This document shows positions 1 through 12,489 of a stretch of DNA of 64,000 nucleotides, in pieces; position 1 is the first letter of the stretch; the number at the start of each line of letters is the position of its first letter. The position numbers were made by a program, and so were the translations under genes. The stretch is from Bagarius yarrelli (Eukaryota; Chordata; Actinopteri; Siluriformes; Sisoridae), in NCBI GenBank assembly GCA_005784505.1, contig VCAZ01000092.1, positions 1,139,928 to 1,203,927 of the forward strand, given 5' to 3'. The notes under the pieces are model-generated. The model did not search any database. It was not told where the DNA came from and saw nothing but the letters and a program-made list of their open reading frames with translations.

Positions 1-178
1 CAGACAGACAGATAGATGGATAAACAAATAGATAGATGACAGACAGACAGACATACAAATAGATGGATGGACAAATAGATAGATGACAGACAAACAATGT
101 GAAAATGGGCCAAATTAGATGGATAGAAGGACAGACAGACCGACAGACAGACAGATGGATGAAGCTAATGTGAAAATG
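1..178. repeat. CAGA/GATA tetranucleotide microsatellite
   Basis: Interrupted runs of CAGA, GATA and GGAT units fill the first 180 bases. This is a degenerate compound microsatellite and the window starts inside it. No coding content is seen. Confidence 0.9.
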
Positions 179-269
179 GTCCAACTTCTTTCAACAAAAC
201 AGATGCTGGTACCTTTCTTTACACACTGTCTAATTCGGCCTATAATCAACAAAACACAGAACGTGATAG

Positions 270-1020
270 TAAAATATCTACTTTTGTGAACGTAGTATTC
301 ACTTTGTCACATTTACTTGAGTAAATCTTTGGAAAATAACAGTAGATTTAACCGATCTTACTTTTACTCTCACTTAAGTTAATTTTTAATCACAGAATTT
401 TGCTTGAACTTCGCTAAATTTGATGGCGTTTCCTCCAATACCAATAATATTAATTATAAAACTACAGTTTTAATAATTAGTTTCCATCATGTTACGTATA
501 ATGACATGGCGAGTCTTGTGATAGGCTGCAACCGTCTGAAGCATATACGTAGAAACCCGCCCTTTTTAAAGCACGCTCCGTTCAGAAAATAATGATCGAA
601 CAGGAGGAAAAAGTGAGAATATCAGAAGAGATAGAAAACTCATGACCTCACATCCAATCAATTTATCCACTTCAAAAAGTAAAACAAACAGTTACATAAT
701 GCGGTTCATTCTATGTGACCAAAACAAGTGATCATATTAGCCTACTGGAATTCCAGCTCCAACCTGAGAAAACATCTTACAATAAGTTTTATAATAATTT
801 ACTGTTTTTCTCTTTTTTATGTGTATTTTATGTAGTGGACTGTTAGTATTTTTCCCAGATTCAGGTTTTAATCGGATACAAAGTAACTAGTAACTCACTA
901 CTTGAGTATTCTCATCATTCCAGACTTTATTACTCTCTTAATCAAGGAACCTTAACCATTAATACTTTTACTCTTAAGTGAGTCATTATTTTTATAAGTA
1001 ATTTTACTTATATTTAAGTA
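270..1020. mobile_element. MITE-like interspersed repeat, copy 1
   Basis: The same sequence family recurs at 15.84-16.80 kb. Shared blocks are TTTGATGGCGTTTCCTCC, ATGACATGGCGAGTCT followed by GGCTGCAACC, and GGAATTCCAGCTCCAACC. Both ends are rich in ACTTTTACTC-type motifs in opposite orientation, near 310-375 and 960-1020, which suggests a non-autonomous DNA element. Superfamily is not resolved; a hAT-type MITE is likely. The short ORF inside it is not a gene. Confidence 0.5.
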
Positions 1021-1059
1021 TTTTTTGCCTACTCTAGCCACCTTAAATAGACTATAATC

Positions 1060-3890
1060 AATAAACTTTTCACTTTTTGCTATAAAGGCACAGCAGTGTA
1101 TACCGGTATAACGCCAAAACAAAGGCCAGAGGCGTATAGGAAGACACCACTCATCCGTCAGACACACTGTTCACCTTAGGTACATCACCTAGCTAAAAGT
1201 CTTTTTTTTTTAAATTCTAAAATAGGTCCTTCTTAATTCAAGTTAAACCTTCACATATCTCATCCTAAAGAATCTCAAGAAACCACTAAATATCTGCAAC
1301 AAGTTGTATATAATTCTTTGTATGTCCTATTCAATGTCTGTCTGTTGTGTATTTTTGTGTGTTGCTAAATGTTAGGTGTTTTTCCACTTGACTCACAAGA
1401 AACTATTTTGTTTGATTTTTGTTATCCTTACTTACATTTTTTCACATGCGCCTGATATAGTTATTAATTTAAGAGTTAAACATTTTTATTACATTTTATT
1501 ACATTACAATTATTATATTACAAATAAATAAAATCATGAGATCCCAAAAGTCACTCCTAGTATGTATTTAGGTACAGAAACTATAGGTTAAAATATCTGC
1601 ATGTCTAGTATCTGCGCTAATTGCTTTTAACTTTTACGAATTATTTACTGCATTTCAAAATATCTATCGCTACCTGCGGTAACATTTTAAAACAATATTT
1701 TTTTTTTTACCACCAAAGAAAAAGAGGTCAACAAATGTAAGAAATGTAAAAATAAATTTAAAAAAAAAACAGCAGGAGAAATGAGCTAGTTATGCTAGCT
1801 GGCATTGAAGAGTTTAAGAAAATGAAGCTAGTGTTAGTTAGCAATTATCAATAGATCTTAAAGTCCGTGTGTGTTATAAGGCAGACACGATTTTCTTCAG
1901 AAAATCTTTCTTGTACTTAAAAAAAGAAAATTCTATGAAAAGAAACACTTGACCCTTTGACCGAAAGGTATTTAGTAATTAGATGAGTAAGTGTTATTTT
2001 TTAATTTTTTGCGTAACTTATTAAAGACTAAACTATGCAAATGACTTATATATAATTTAAATAATTACCAATTAACATACACACACAACTACATAGAACA
2101 ATGCATTGTGGCACATGCTTGACTGCTGCTTGAGTTCACATAGAACATAATTACCATGTCTTTCTACGGCATGATTTGAAAATATGACTCCGAGCAGTGT
2201 GTTGTCTACAGCACCATTTTGTCAGATACAGTACACATTCCTCTTAAGGCTATACACGTGAATATTCAGTATGCCTGCTTTTTTTTTAGGATTAATATAA
2301 AAGTTTACTCTGGCTATACCCACTTGTAATGCAGTTTGTTTAATTACTAGGAATTGCGCTGTCTTTTTCGGCGTGTTTTATATATACTTTATTAAAAAAT
2401 ATGCAATTTATATGGCTTTGGTTTATTTGTGTTTTAAATTTGGTTTTAGGACAGTCGTTAAAGCCATTATAATAAAATATCACGCTCAATACTTTAATAT
2501 TTGAAATATTATGCTTCAGTTGCATTACCCTAAAAGAAATTCTAGTTTTGGGGTTGATTAGTATTTCTTTACATATTTCGACTTGGTATGTCGCATTTTA
2601 AGAATCTATTCTGTATTACAGGGGTGGGTTAGGTAGGGAATTTGGTGGGGGTGGTAATAGTATACTAATTATTTTTAGGTCTACACCAGTGGTTTGCATC
2701 CAACTTGAACATTGTACCAAACATGAAATGCATTTTCATGACAGAAACAAAAAAAACAAAATAAAAGTCACTGACGGCACAGTGTTTTCTTATTCACTAC
2801 CAGTATAAGATGTAATTTTATTCCATTCATGACAGTTTTGGTAGTCATTAAAAGAAAACAACTGTAATCATACCATCATGTAACTGTCTATACAATAGTC
2901 AGCTTCTAGTATGTTTCACAAATGTCTCTATAATTACATTAGAATTACACCTTTATCTCGACTACTATATTTAATTGATATATGATGTAGCAATAGGAAA
3001 CTCACCCCAAACTGTCCAGTGAGAATTTCCTGTTTAGTTCTTTATTTCCATCCATGCTGATCAGCTGGATTCGTATAGATCAGCCCTAACTCACAATTAC
3101 CTCCACACACTGGCTCACTACTAATCATAAAGCTCTGCTTTCTGCAGTGTTTAGCAACACTAGTGTCAATTATAGCCAGGAACTGTACAGGCTCCTCCTA
3201 TTAATCTTACCCCCTCTAAACCAAAATATACTCTTCCTTTTAGCAGTTGCCCTGGATGCATGTATGGTTCAAATTGCTCCACCCCCTGGAGTGAGTTTGA
3301 ATGGAGAAAAGCGTGGCTATTTTACCACAACTCTATAGCTATTATGCAAAGTTATGAAACAACAGGTGACGAGAAGTCATGCGTTTGCGTCTGCCCTAAT
3401 TCTGAGATACACATCAAGCAGGTGATCGCAATCAGCAGGAATTCTTTAGATTGTTGGTGGGGACAGAGAAATGCAGGTGAAAGTGTAAAAAGTAAAGTAA
3501 AAAAAGTAAAAAAATACTGAGACAAAAATATAGAATCAAATTTATACAGTTAAATTATTATTACTATTATGAATAAATCATAAACCAATAATAAAGATGT
3601 TGTGTAGAATAGACTAGAGTTCAAGCCCACCAGTGAAGAACAATGCAACTGCCAGAGTACAAAGTACTGCAAGAGGTCGTATTACTATGATGGCGTGTCT
3701 TGTGTCCTGGAACAATGTGATCTAAGTGTAAATATAGAACACGCTTAACAACTCTTACTAACAATGAATTGACAAACCAGAACAAAACCAGACCACCTCA
3801 GATTAGCAAACAGGATTTTGACACCAAAATACATAGCGTCCAATATCTCAAGGAACATTTTGCACTTTTTCTTCAAACTGTGTAGCCATA
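1060..3890. other. Gene-free AT-rich stretch
   Basis: No reading frame resembles a known protein, no splice-bounded exon was recognised and no RNA gene was found. The stretch holds homopolymer runs and low-complexity AT sequence. Short ORFs at 3147-3520 show no family features. Confidence 0.5.
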
Positions 3891-3897
3891 AGGATGC

Positions 3898-4442
3898 ACA
3901 ATATATAAATGACCAAAGGTGTGTGGACACCCATAACTGTATCCAGTTTTCTAGGATGTCTTTATATGCCGTAATGTTATTATTTCCCTCATTGGATCCA
4001 AGATTTCCAAGCAAGACAATGCATCTTTGCACAAAGTCCCTGACCTCCATGAATGTTTTTTTTGGGTTGGAGTTTAAGAACTTGAGTACTAATTCTGAGT
4101 CAACTTCACTAAACACTGATCTTACTAATACTATTGTGTCTGCATGAGCAAATCCCCACAGCCACAAAAAAAAACTTTCCCCAGATGTGTGGAGGTTACT
4201 ATAGGAGTAAGAAGTGGGGAAGTGGTAGCGCAGTGGTTACGGTGTTGGTCTGCTAATTGGAAGACTGGGGTTTGATTCCCAGCACCAGCAAGTTACCACT
4301 GCTGGGCCCCAAAGCAAGGCCCCTAACCCAATTGCTCAGTTGTACAAAAGAGATAAATGTAAGTCACTTTGAAAAAGAGCGTCTGCAGAATGCTGTAAAT
4401 GTATGGATGTGATGGAGAGGTCCTTATTCTTTTGTCTATATA
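3898..4442 (+). mobile_element. Tc1/mariner-type MITE, split by a SINE
   Basis: The left part reads CACAATATATAAATGACC and then GTGTGGACACCC. The middle has GCACAAAGTCCCTGACC and GCAAATCCCCACAGCCAC. The right part, beginning ATGGATGTGATGG, ends in CTTTTGTCTATATAG. These are worn forms of a common teleost element whose ends read CACTATATGGACAAAAG. Related fragments lie at 23.3, 34.65, 33.3 and 49.2 kb. A SINE sits inside at 4217-4402. The right end continues into a tandem array made of its own terminal sequence. Confidence 0.65.
4217..4402 (+). mobile_element. tRNA-derived SINE
   Basis: A tRNA-like head carries an A-box-like TAGCGCAGTGG and a B-box-like GGTTTGATTCCC. It is followed by the body CACTGCTGGGCCCC, CAAGGCCCCTAACCC and the 3' end GCGTCTGCAGAATGCTGTAAATGTA. 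Other copies in this window are at 6.1, 38.2 and 54.4 kb. It lies inside a Tc1-type MITE, so it inserted later than the MITE. Confidence 0.75.
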
Positions 4443-4622
4443 GGAAGTGGTCCTAATCCTTTTGTCTATATAGGAAGTGGTCCTAATCCTTTTGTCTATA
4501 TAGGAAGTGGTCCTAATACCTTTGTCTATATAGGAAGTGGTCCTAATACCTTTGTCTATATAGGAAGTGGTCCTAATACCTTTGTCTATATAGCAAGTGG
4601 TCCTAATACTTTTGTCTATTTA
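4412..4622. repeat. 30-bp minisatellite built from a transposon end
   Basis: Six full units of 30 bp start at 4441, 4471, 4501, 4531, 4561 and 4591, with one partial unit before. The unit is TAGGAAGTGGTCCTAATCC followed by TTTTGTCTATA. Units differ by only a few substitutions (AATCCT, AATACC, AATACT). The unit equals the terminal inverted repeat region of the adjoining MITE, so the array appears to be an amplified transposon terminus. Confidence 0.9.
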
Positions 4623-4639
4623 GTATATGTTTTGTGCAT

Positions 4640-6130
4640 TAAGTGAGTACCTTCAATGCGGGAATAAAGGTAAATGAAACCTAGTACATCATTCCAGCAT
4701 TAGAATCAGATCAGAGTGTTTAAAACTCTAATTTACAATTGTACCCCACACTGGGGTTCACCATGTTCTTACAATTTAGTTTTTGTCAACATTTTTCCAA
4801 CATTAAAAAAATTACCTTTAATACCCAGTCAGTTCAGATTTCTTTTAAAGGTGCAGTAGGACATCTTGGTAAATGCTAACCTGATAGCACTAAAAGTGCC
4901 CGTCCCACCCTTGGCGTCTATTTTATTCGCATTCGTATGTGGAAATAAATTGGATATGAATCAGATACGTGCATTACCTGTCAATGAGAGTCGAACATGA
5001 TTGAATAAGGGATGGTGGCGCATGACATCAAATCAGATTGACACCAACAGCGATATATATATATAACTTAGCGCAACTGTGTATTTTAATATTTATTCAA
5101 TTAATTTTGTTCTCTTTTTTCCTCTGCCAAAGAGATCATTGTTTTGCCGACCATTAAATATGGCTGCGGAAGTAAAACACTAAATAATCATTTCATCTTG
5201 GTTCATTGCGTTCATCGATTATAGCACCATTTTTACTTCCTTTTCTGGTCAGTACGTCTACATTGGGCTGTTTTGCCGTGTATAGTGTAAATGCAGATAT
5301 CGGATACTGGTAAGATTTAGTTGGATATAGTCACCAAGTCAGAATTGGGCATCAAAATCTGCAGTGTAGATGTGGATTAAAGGTCTCATATGTTTATTTT
5401 ACATTTTAGATAAAGATACAACAAGTATATAAAACTTTAACGTCATCTTTCATGTGTTTAAGCTCACGATACCAGTCACTGAGCTTTTGATAGTTGTATA
5501 GGGACATTTGGGTGCGAATAGTACAGTATTTGGAATTAACTGTATATCAGTTAACAACAAATTGAAACAGCATAGCGAAAGTCAGCAAAGGTAAATTAGC
5601 ACCACTGGTGCACTGGCTTGTCCCTCTGGTGTATCTCACTCACCGGCACACACCTGCCACCTGAAAACACACACACACGCAAAAACACACCCACACACCA
5701 GCACTACAACAGCACTAAAACACTTGGGGTTACGCATGTAGCTCTTAAGTGATTTTTGATAAACAAGCACAGCAGTACTGATTATTTTTTTCTATTTTGT
5801 TGTATTATTAACAGAGACCGCTCTAGCCAAGCATCCTGACATAATTAACTGTTAAAGTAATAATGATGACATGAAATCAGCATAGCGGAGGAATGTTTCA
5901 GGAGTAGCAGAGCTTTAAAAGCTATCTGAACTGTTGTGTTACAGATTGCATCATGCAGTGTGCACCTGTTCTCATCAGGCCCCACGGCGGCCCGCCATGC
6001 TGTTACAGGAATCATTATCAGAGATCATGACCAGATCTAGTCAGCTTCAAGTGGAAAAATCCAGATTATCTCTGTTTATGTAAAGACTAGTCACTTTACA
6101 TATGGCATCTGACCACCATAGAGTAAGTGT
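4640..6130. other. Gene-free stretch
   Basis: No coding or RNA gene is supported. The stretch holds a short imperfect CA tract near 5663-5700 and an ATATAT run at 5054. Nothing else is recognised. Confidence 0.45.
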
Positions 6131-6138
6131 ACATGAGG

Positions 6139-6306
6139 GAATGTGATATTTTACATTTACATTCCAAGACGTCGTCATCCAGAGCGACTTACATTTATCT
6201 CTTTTATACACCTGAGCAATTGGGGGTTAAGTGGTGGCTTAGGAATCGAACCCTGGTCTTTTTGGTATCAGTCCAACACCTTTACCACTGTGCCATCACT
6301 TTCCAC
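6139..6306 (-). mobile_element. tRNA-derived SINE, reverse orientation
   Basis: The reverse strand reads the same body as the SINE at 4217: GTGGTAAAGGTGTTGG, a B-box-like GGTTCGATTCC, CCCCAATTGCTCAG, then AGAGCGACTTACA-type sequence to a TGTAAA tail. The short plus-strand ORF across it is a chance frame. Confidence 0.7.
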
Positions 6307-6759
6307 GTGGCCATAATGGGATTTTAATATATTTACAATATGGCAAGAACTTTCTTTGATAATATTTAATGCTTATGTTATCACTTACATAATAGCAACT
6401 ATACACAGTTGTTCACAAATAATTAAAAAGGCTAATGATTGATTTTTTGATGTTTTAAATATATTTTTAATATTAAGCATTTAGGTCCTTGTTACAGATC
6501 TGTTACTGTAGAAATGCATCAATATGTGATTTGTACCTTGAACTACTGTATCTTTAATAGTTTCTGTCCAGTCTAGTAATCTGATTGGCCAGAGAGAGCT
6601 ACTGTTTGTATATATGAAGAAACTAAAGTGGTACAAACAGTTTGACTAAAGATTCACACGTCACAACAAATAATAAAGAATAAGGTTATTAGTATTATTT
6701 AATTGTAAAGACTATTATGCAAGACAGGAGCCTAGATAGATAGATAATATATATTTTAG

Positions 6760-6835
6760 GGGCAGTGGTGGCTCAAATGGTTAAGGTGCTGAGTTGCTAA
6801 TCTGAAGACCAGAAACACCTGTATAGCCTATATTC
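6760..6835 (+). mobile_element. 5' fragment of a second SINE family
   Basis: GGCAGTGGTGGCTCAAATGG and then TTAAGGTGCTGAGTTGCTAA match, in forward orientation, the reverse-strand elements at 15.9, 37.5 and 56.9 kb. The copy stops after AACACCTG, so only the tRNA-like head remains. Confidence 0.6.
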
Positions 6836-7359
6836 ATTCATTTGATATTAACTTCTTATTTATACAAATGTTGTGTGACAGCAATATCAGACTCGCAATC
6901 ATGCTGTTAATGCTGTATAGTCGCATCACTGCTGTGCTGTTATTCAGTGTGATATTATGTGATATAAAAACCAAAAAATTTTAGTATCCACTATATATGC
7001 CCATTTAAAACTTTGTGACTTTTTACTTGCTTAGATGGAAAATAGCGATATAAATGTTAATAATTTTTTTTTAGGTCAACCCGCACCAGCAAACCGGTTA
7101 TCACAGGAGATTATCAGAGAACGCTGAAAAAATATGTGATAAACAAAAAACATGATAACATTAAGCAAGTGGTAATCAACCAGTCTTATCCAGCACACTC
7201 TAGACTATTCAGCTTCGTCTGGTTTGGCTACAACTATTTGGAAACACAGAATAGGAAGGATACATTGTACACTGCCGGGTCTAGGAAGCATAAAGACGCA
7301 TCCTGCAGCTTACCATCTATGCTCTAAAAGCTGAATTAGCACTAACAGAGATAGTAAAG

Positions 7360-7870
7360 TATGGCTGGAGATATGCCGTCTGGGCTAAATGCACACAACC
7401 AAGAGATGTTGCCCTTCAAGAATTCAATCTGCATCCAAAACGCTATGCAAACAAGAATGCCTACGACACCAAGACAAAGGTGTCCCTGCATAGCAAAACA
7501 GACAAAACGTTGATCTGACCTCTCCCACAGGGCAGTTCTGTGGACGTAAGTGCCCGGCACTTGAACTGGGCACAGAATATTTAGCCTTTCCTGGTCTCTG
7601 TCCCGGAAGGGAGGAGGACAGAAGGTTGGCAGTACTAAGGGTCATATTCGATGGCACTTTAGGTATATTCTTAGGTCTGGGATGGGGAAAAGGCTTTTAC
7701 CAAAATTCAAGCATGATGGAAGGTTGGACAGAGCCTGAAGTTCTCCTATACTTGTAAAAGAGTTGATGGATAGGAGGAATAGGGTTTTTAAGGTCAGAAA
7801 CTTGACCGGCACTTCCTCGATTCAAAAGGTATAAAGGAGGGTTCAAAAAGATGCCTTAGAACCACTGCCA
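7360..7870 (-). pseudogene. DIRS-order tyrosine recombinase remnant
   Basis: On the minus strand, split across frames, the translation shows PKVPSNM, LPGQRPGKAKYSV, YVHRTALWERSD and RFVCF. These match the segment of DIRS/Ngaro tyrosine recombinases that reads roughly CPVRAL..YV.RT...R.SDQLFVCF. Frameshifts separate the blocks and the C-terminal HxxR...Y part is unreadable. It lies downstream, on the same strand, of a gag-like remnant at 7.97-8.56 kb, with the reverse-transcriptase part missing between them. Assignment to the DIRS order rests on family knowledge. Confidence 0.6.
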
Positions 7871-7969
7871 GGTCCCAAGTTGGAAACCTTGATTTCTGTC
7901 TGTTTGTCAGAAGTGTTCACGCTGTCAGGTCTCATAGAGAAAATGGCCTCTTAAGATTGGCCAGGAGTC

Positions 7970-8560
7970 CATTCATTGTTTCGAAATAAATTTACGGCAA
8001 GAAACAAACCGCCTAACCACTGTTGCTGGTGCAAACGAGCCTTCCTGCTCATTGGAGCTCACTCTGGCCTGATTTTTTAACACCTGAGGTGGCAGAGGTG
8101 GCTGATGAGGGTAACTACACCCTGAAGAACTAGGGGGGCACTGAGGAGGTTTAGGCACTGAGGTGTACATTTTTCTTCCTGGGGGGACATGCCCCAAGAG
8201 ATCCAATGCTCATTGCATCAGAACCTCTTAGCTGAAACGCTCTTGTAGAGGATGATTGTACTCAAATTCATCTTTCTTCTTGGGCCTGCAGTCTGAGAGC
8301 ACCATCTTGTCTCCTCTCCTGTCCAGACGGTAGGGCCTGTCCTTGTTCTGGATATTGGACAAGTTCAGCCACCATCATTGCCATAGACCAGCCAATGGAT
8401 TGGCCCATCTACTTGACAGGTCTGTGGTGCGACGCAGTTTAAGAACTACTTTTTCCCTCTACTTCATCAGGTATGATTAAAGCATCAGTTTTAGTAGTGC
8501 AAAGTTGATCTTAGGCAGCTTAGTGGAAAGCCTCTGGGTCTTCGTTGACAACGCAGAATC
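7970..8560 (-). pseudogene. DIRS gag-like remnant
   Basis: Minus-strand fragments include ALSTKTQRLSTKLPKINFA, SNIQNKDRPYRLDRRGDKMV and the proline-rich PPRKMYTSVPKPPQCPP-like stretch. Proline/serine-rich C-terminal gag of this type is usual in fish DIRS elements. Several frameshifts and stops are present and no long ORF survives. The neighbouring recombinase remnant on the same strand supports a single internally deleted element. Confidence 0.45.
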
Positions 8561-8899
8561 GGGTGACAGGTAGCTCACAGCGTCTGTTTTACCCAGGGCA
8601 TCATCAGATAGCCCTGTTTATTCAGCCTTACAATGTTAGACTGGAAGAAGGTATTACATCTGAAGAGCTGGGCTGAGTAAGGGTGCTTCCATGTTCTAGC
8701 CCTTAGGAAACAATTGTCCAACTTACTACAGAGACGAGTGTCCTGTTCCTTGGCCAGTGCCAGTCACAACCTCCCTAATTACAGACGCTCATTTCATCAA
8801 CTCGACTTGCAATCCCTATCCCTCTGCTGAGCCTCAGCTGCAGCAGTACCGGAGCCATGAAGACAACACACAGATCATGCTCATCGCTGCCCGCAATAA

Positions 8900-11490
8900 A
8901 ACAAAAAGGGCACACAATATAAAGCGCTGATCACATCACTTGCTCATTCTTTTGGACATAATAAGCTTTTATCTTGCAAACGCACAACTCACTACTGCAA
9001 AAAAAGCCAAAGTTATCAGTGCCTTAAGAATGATTTACTCTTTACAATTTAATATGAACACACCTCAGTCCTCTGTCATCAACCATGTTTTTCTTGCTGT
9101 CCTCTGAATGCCGTTGCTTCCAGTTGCTATGCTTCTTTTCCATCTCAGTGACCTTGAAAGCAACGGCAGTAAGATTCCCACTCACAACGATCTTGTCAAA
9201 CAACACAAAAAACAGGTATTCTGTGTAAACCTGTTTTACAAAAACAGACGTGTACCTATGATTAAGGGTGTGAGAAGGGTAACCTATCCCTGCTTTGGAC
9301 ATAGGAGGGATTAGATTACTTCTGGTTTCCTGGACACAGGCCCAGTAGGCAGTAATGTAATCCATACTGGAGAAGAATGAGACCTTTAAATAAAAGAAAA
9401 CAAAAAATACAAAAGGTCTGTCAGATAAATATATGTATAATTAAAAAAAACTAAACTATACGATAAAATAAACTAGTAAACAATATTCCGGTGGTTAAAT
9501 TAAGCATTATATCATTTATCCATAAATAGTTAATAATTAACTGCTGAAATTTTGAGCTCCTTTGTTTAACAAAAAAGTAATTTTTCTCATTCTTACTTTT
9601 TTTCCTCAGTAGCTCCAACATAGTTTCATTTGTATGGATCTTATTGCCATCTTGTGGAGACACCAGTAACTCTATTATAGTTATAGGTCTGCTCTTATCT
9701 GCATCTGTATCTGAATAACTTGCGATCACCTGGTTTCTTGTTACAGTGGGATTATATCGGTCAGTTGGTCCACAGTCGGTTCTTGAAGTTGCTCAATGAA
9801 GAAAAACCTAGCAAATGGAAAGTAATTGGGTCATGAGCAGCTATTGAATAAATACAGTATGCAGTGGGTAGTACCTCCAAAAAGTAGCCTAAAAAAATAT
9901 AGGTAAAATGGTGGCAGGATCATTGATGTGCATGAGGAGTCAAAGACCCTCTGCTGTCAGTTGTCCACCAATGAAAGTGGATACAATAGGCATGAGCTCA
10001 TTATCATGGAGCATTGGAGGAAGATTGTTTGTTCTTAAGGGCTTTTTTATTCCCATCACACAGCTAGCTTGAGTACTTGAAAAACAGTAGCCAGGTTTCC
10101 ATCCTACTGTTCACAAATAAAGTAAAAAAAAATGCAAATTAGTTGCATTTCCATCAAGTTGTTCAAGCGGCTCATGGTGGTATTGGTAGCCTAGTAACCA
10201 CAAGTAAGAAAAAGCTATGCATAAGGCAGCAGAACTCTGGATAGAACCAAACAGAACGAAAAGGACATCTTTCTAGACTCTGTTGGTGTAAGCTGATACT
10301 TACATAGCCTTTATTTATTTTATTTGCTATTTTTAGTAGCTATTACTTGCTACATTTAACAAATAGCACGGCTGCGACCGTTACTATCCACTTGCTCTAG
10401 TTTTTCCTTCCCTTATTTTTCCCCACAGAGGAGCATCGAGATGAGTGTAAGGAAAGAGGGCGGATGGGGCATTGCATTCCTGTCTACATGGATGTGAAAA
10501 ACAGGAGATAGGTGTGAAGATGATGCTGTGAACAGCTTGTGCTAAAGATGAGAAGGGAACAAAAAGAACAGAAGGGTGAGATAGAAAAGAAATGAGGCAA
10601 GAAAAGAAGTGAGAAACAAACCAGATAGGAAACATAGAGAAAGAAAGAAAAAAAGGAAACAGAATTTGACAAGCCATTGTGATTGTTTTTGGCTTTTGGG
10701 AAAAGATTTAAGCCTGAATATGAAGCACAAAATGCTGAGATATTGACTGACTCGTAGCTTTCAAGCTGTTGGCTATTGTAGGTTTATAAAACTGATAACT
10801 AACGACCCGTCCAATCAAAACCGCAGCTTTTTCTTTGGCAAACTTAAACACCAAAACCCGGGAACATTTTTATCAATGCCAAGTTCAGTGTTTGTGTAGC
10901 CGGCAAAGTTCTTTAGCTTGTCAGTGCCAGCTTCTAATTGGCTGACTTTACGGTTAGGATTACGTCGCCACCTGTTGGCTTGGAATGCTGACTGGACAAC
11001 GCTTCATAGGGCCTTTTTGCGTTTCATGGAATAGACGATATATATATTTCTTAAAAATGATGGAGGAAAATTTTTTTTTTAAAAATACCCTTGTGTAAGT
11101 GTGGACAGGGCTAAAAATAACACCTAATACTCAGGTTTTTAGCTAAAAATAATCTGGATAAGAAAGCAGACACGTTGAGGATAAGTTTGTAAGCAGTCTT
11201 TCTGTTTTTATTACAAAGTCAACATATCTACATATATGATTTCAAATAAATCAGCGGAGAGAAGAAAGAGGTTGAAAGTATGAACTCTTATTAGCACTTG
11301 GCCTGAATATCTTGCAAAGTATTAAAATCTTGGGGGTAGATTTTTGGCCTAATTGTGTCCTGCTTCATATTTCCCCTCTTTTAGTGTCTCCGGTAAATAT
11401 TTACCCTTTATTATTAGGTTAGCATCAGATTAAAGTATATCAGATCGCAATTTTTACTCTTTTTTTTAAGTGACTTTCTACGGAAATGAA
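8900..11490. other. Gene-free stretch with short repeat fragments
   Basis: No gene is supported. A 107-codon minus-strand frame at 9042-9365 is unrecognised and lacks splice context. A GGTTTCCATCC motif at 10092 resembles a teleost MITE family. The purine-rich run at 10540-10680 gives misleading long frames on the other strand. Confidence 0.4.
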
Positions 11491-11499
11491 ATTAAATAT

Positions 11500-12365
11500 T
11501 ACAATATTTGGGTGTTTTCAGAATAATAGTACCTACCCCACCCCCCACCCTCTGTAACAGTCTAAATCAAAGGTATATTTCATTTTCTTAAACACGTACA
11601 ATGATAAATAAAGCACACCTGCATTCATTTCTAGATATAACTGTTTCCAATTCTGTGCTTATACAAGAAATGTCTCTAATTTAGGAGGCTCTTACAGCTG
11701 AACCATCAAAACGGATTGGCCCTGTTGTCATGAGGACCAAACAACTGCCAACGAAGCTTAAAGACATAGTTGTTAGGAGGGAAAAACAAGGTGGAGAAGG
11801 TTAGAAAAAGATCAGCCAATCTTAAAAAACCTTGTGGGAGTGCTGTGAAATCTATTATAACAAAGTGGAAAATAATATGGCACCACCTTGACACTACCGA
11901 AAATCATTGTAAATTGAGAGCGAGGGGCAAGAAGGGCAATTGTCGGAAAACTAAAGAGGCTAGCTACAAAACGGTCTTACACAGCTCGATACTTTAAATA
12001 AGGGAGGCTGTGTGGACCTTGACAACATCATTAGCGTTTCACACATCTGTTAACTAGTAGACAGTAGAAAGCCATTTCTAAGAAAGATATTTTATAATAA
12101 TAATAATAATAAAAAAGCCTGGACCCTGCTCAAAGCAATGGGGCAAAAACTAAGAGCTTTCGATAAAGATCTAGTCTCACACAAAGCATTGCAATTGATG
12201 CAGACCAAATACAGCCCTGAACCTGGATAACACCGATCCTTCAAAGAACGATGGTGGTAGCATTAGGATCTGGGGTTGCTTTTCAGCAGGAGGATATTTT
12301 AGCAATCAAGGGTAACATGGCTAAAGCTAAATACAAGAACATTTTGGAGGAGCACCTGTTCTAAC
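11500..12365 (+). pseudogene. Decayed Tc1 transposase
   Basis: The plus-strand frame at 11770-11997 reads KKPCGSAVKSIITKWKIIWHH and then KLRARGKKGN, which matches the N-terminal helix-turn-helix region of Tc1 transposases (STVKSII.KW....T..LPR.GR). Further on, near 12250-12290, GGTGGTAGCATTAGGATCTG keeps the HGGGS(I/V)M.WG block out of frame. Stops and frameshifts are frequent. Intact family members are about 340 residues; no ORF here exceeds 80. The TIRs are not clearly readable. Confidence 0.7.
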
Positions 12366-12489
12366 CAGACAGATATCTGGGTTTGTGTATTGGAGTGGCC
12401 ATGTGCAAATTTCTGGCAACCAATGTTCTATTGTTTGAGAACTTTTCTTGTTTTAATCAGAATAAAATCAATCAGATTGATGAATCTGA

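Noticed and set aside
3745..4167. A 140-codon minus-strand ORF
   Set aside because: It is antisense to a Tc1-type MITE; the frame is open by chance.
4217..4290. A tRNA gene suggested by A- and B-box-like sequences
   Set aside because: The head continues into a SINE body with copies elsewhere in the window, and no cloverleaf could be drawn. It is a tRNA-derived SINE.
4441..4620. Regular 30-bp repeats considered as a CRISPR array
   Set aside because: There are no variable spacers; the units are directly adjacent and derive from a transposon end in a vertebrate genome.
9042..9365. A 107-codon minus-strand ORF considered as an exon
   Set aside because: No family resemblance, no matching splice sites and no paralogue in the window.
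10384..10730. Overlapping Phe/Ser-rich minus-strand ORFs
   Set aside because: They come from a purine-rich low-complexity tract and have no domain, splice context or start support.
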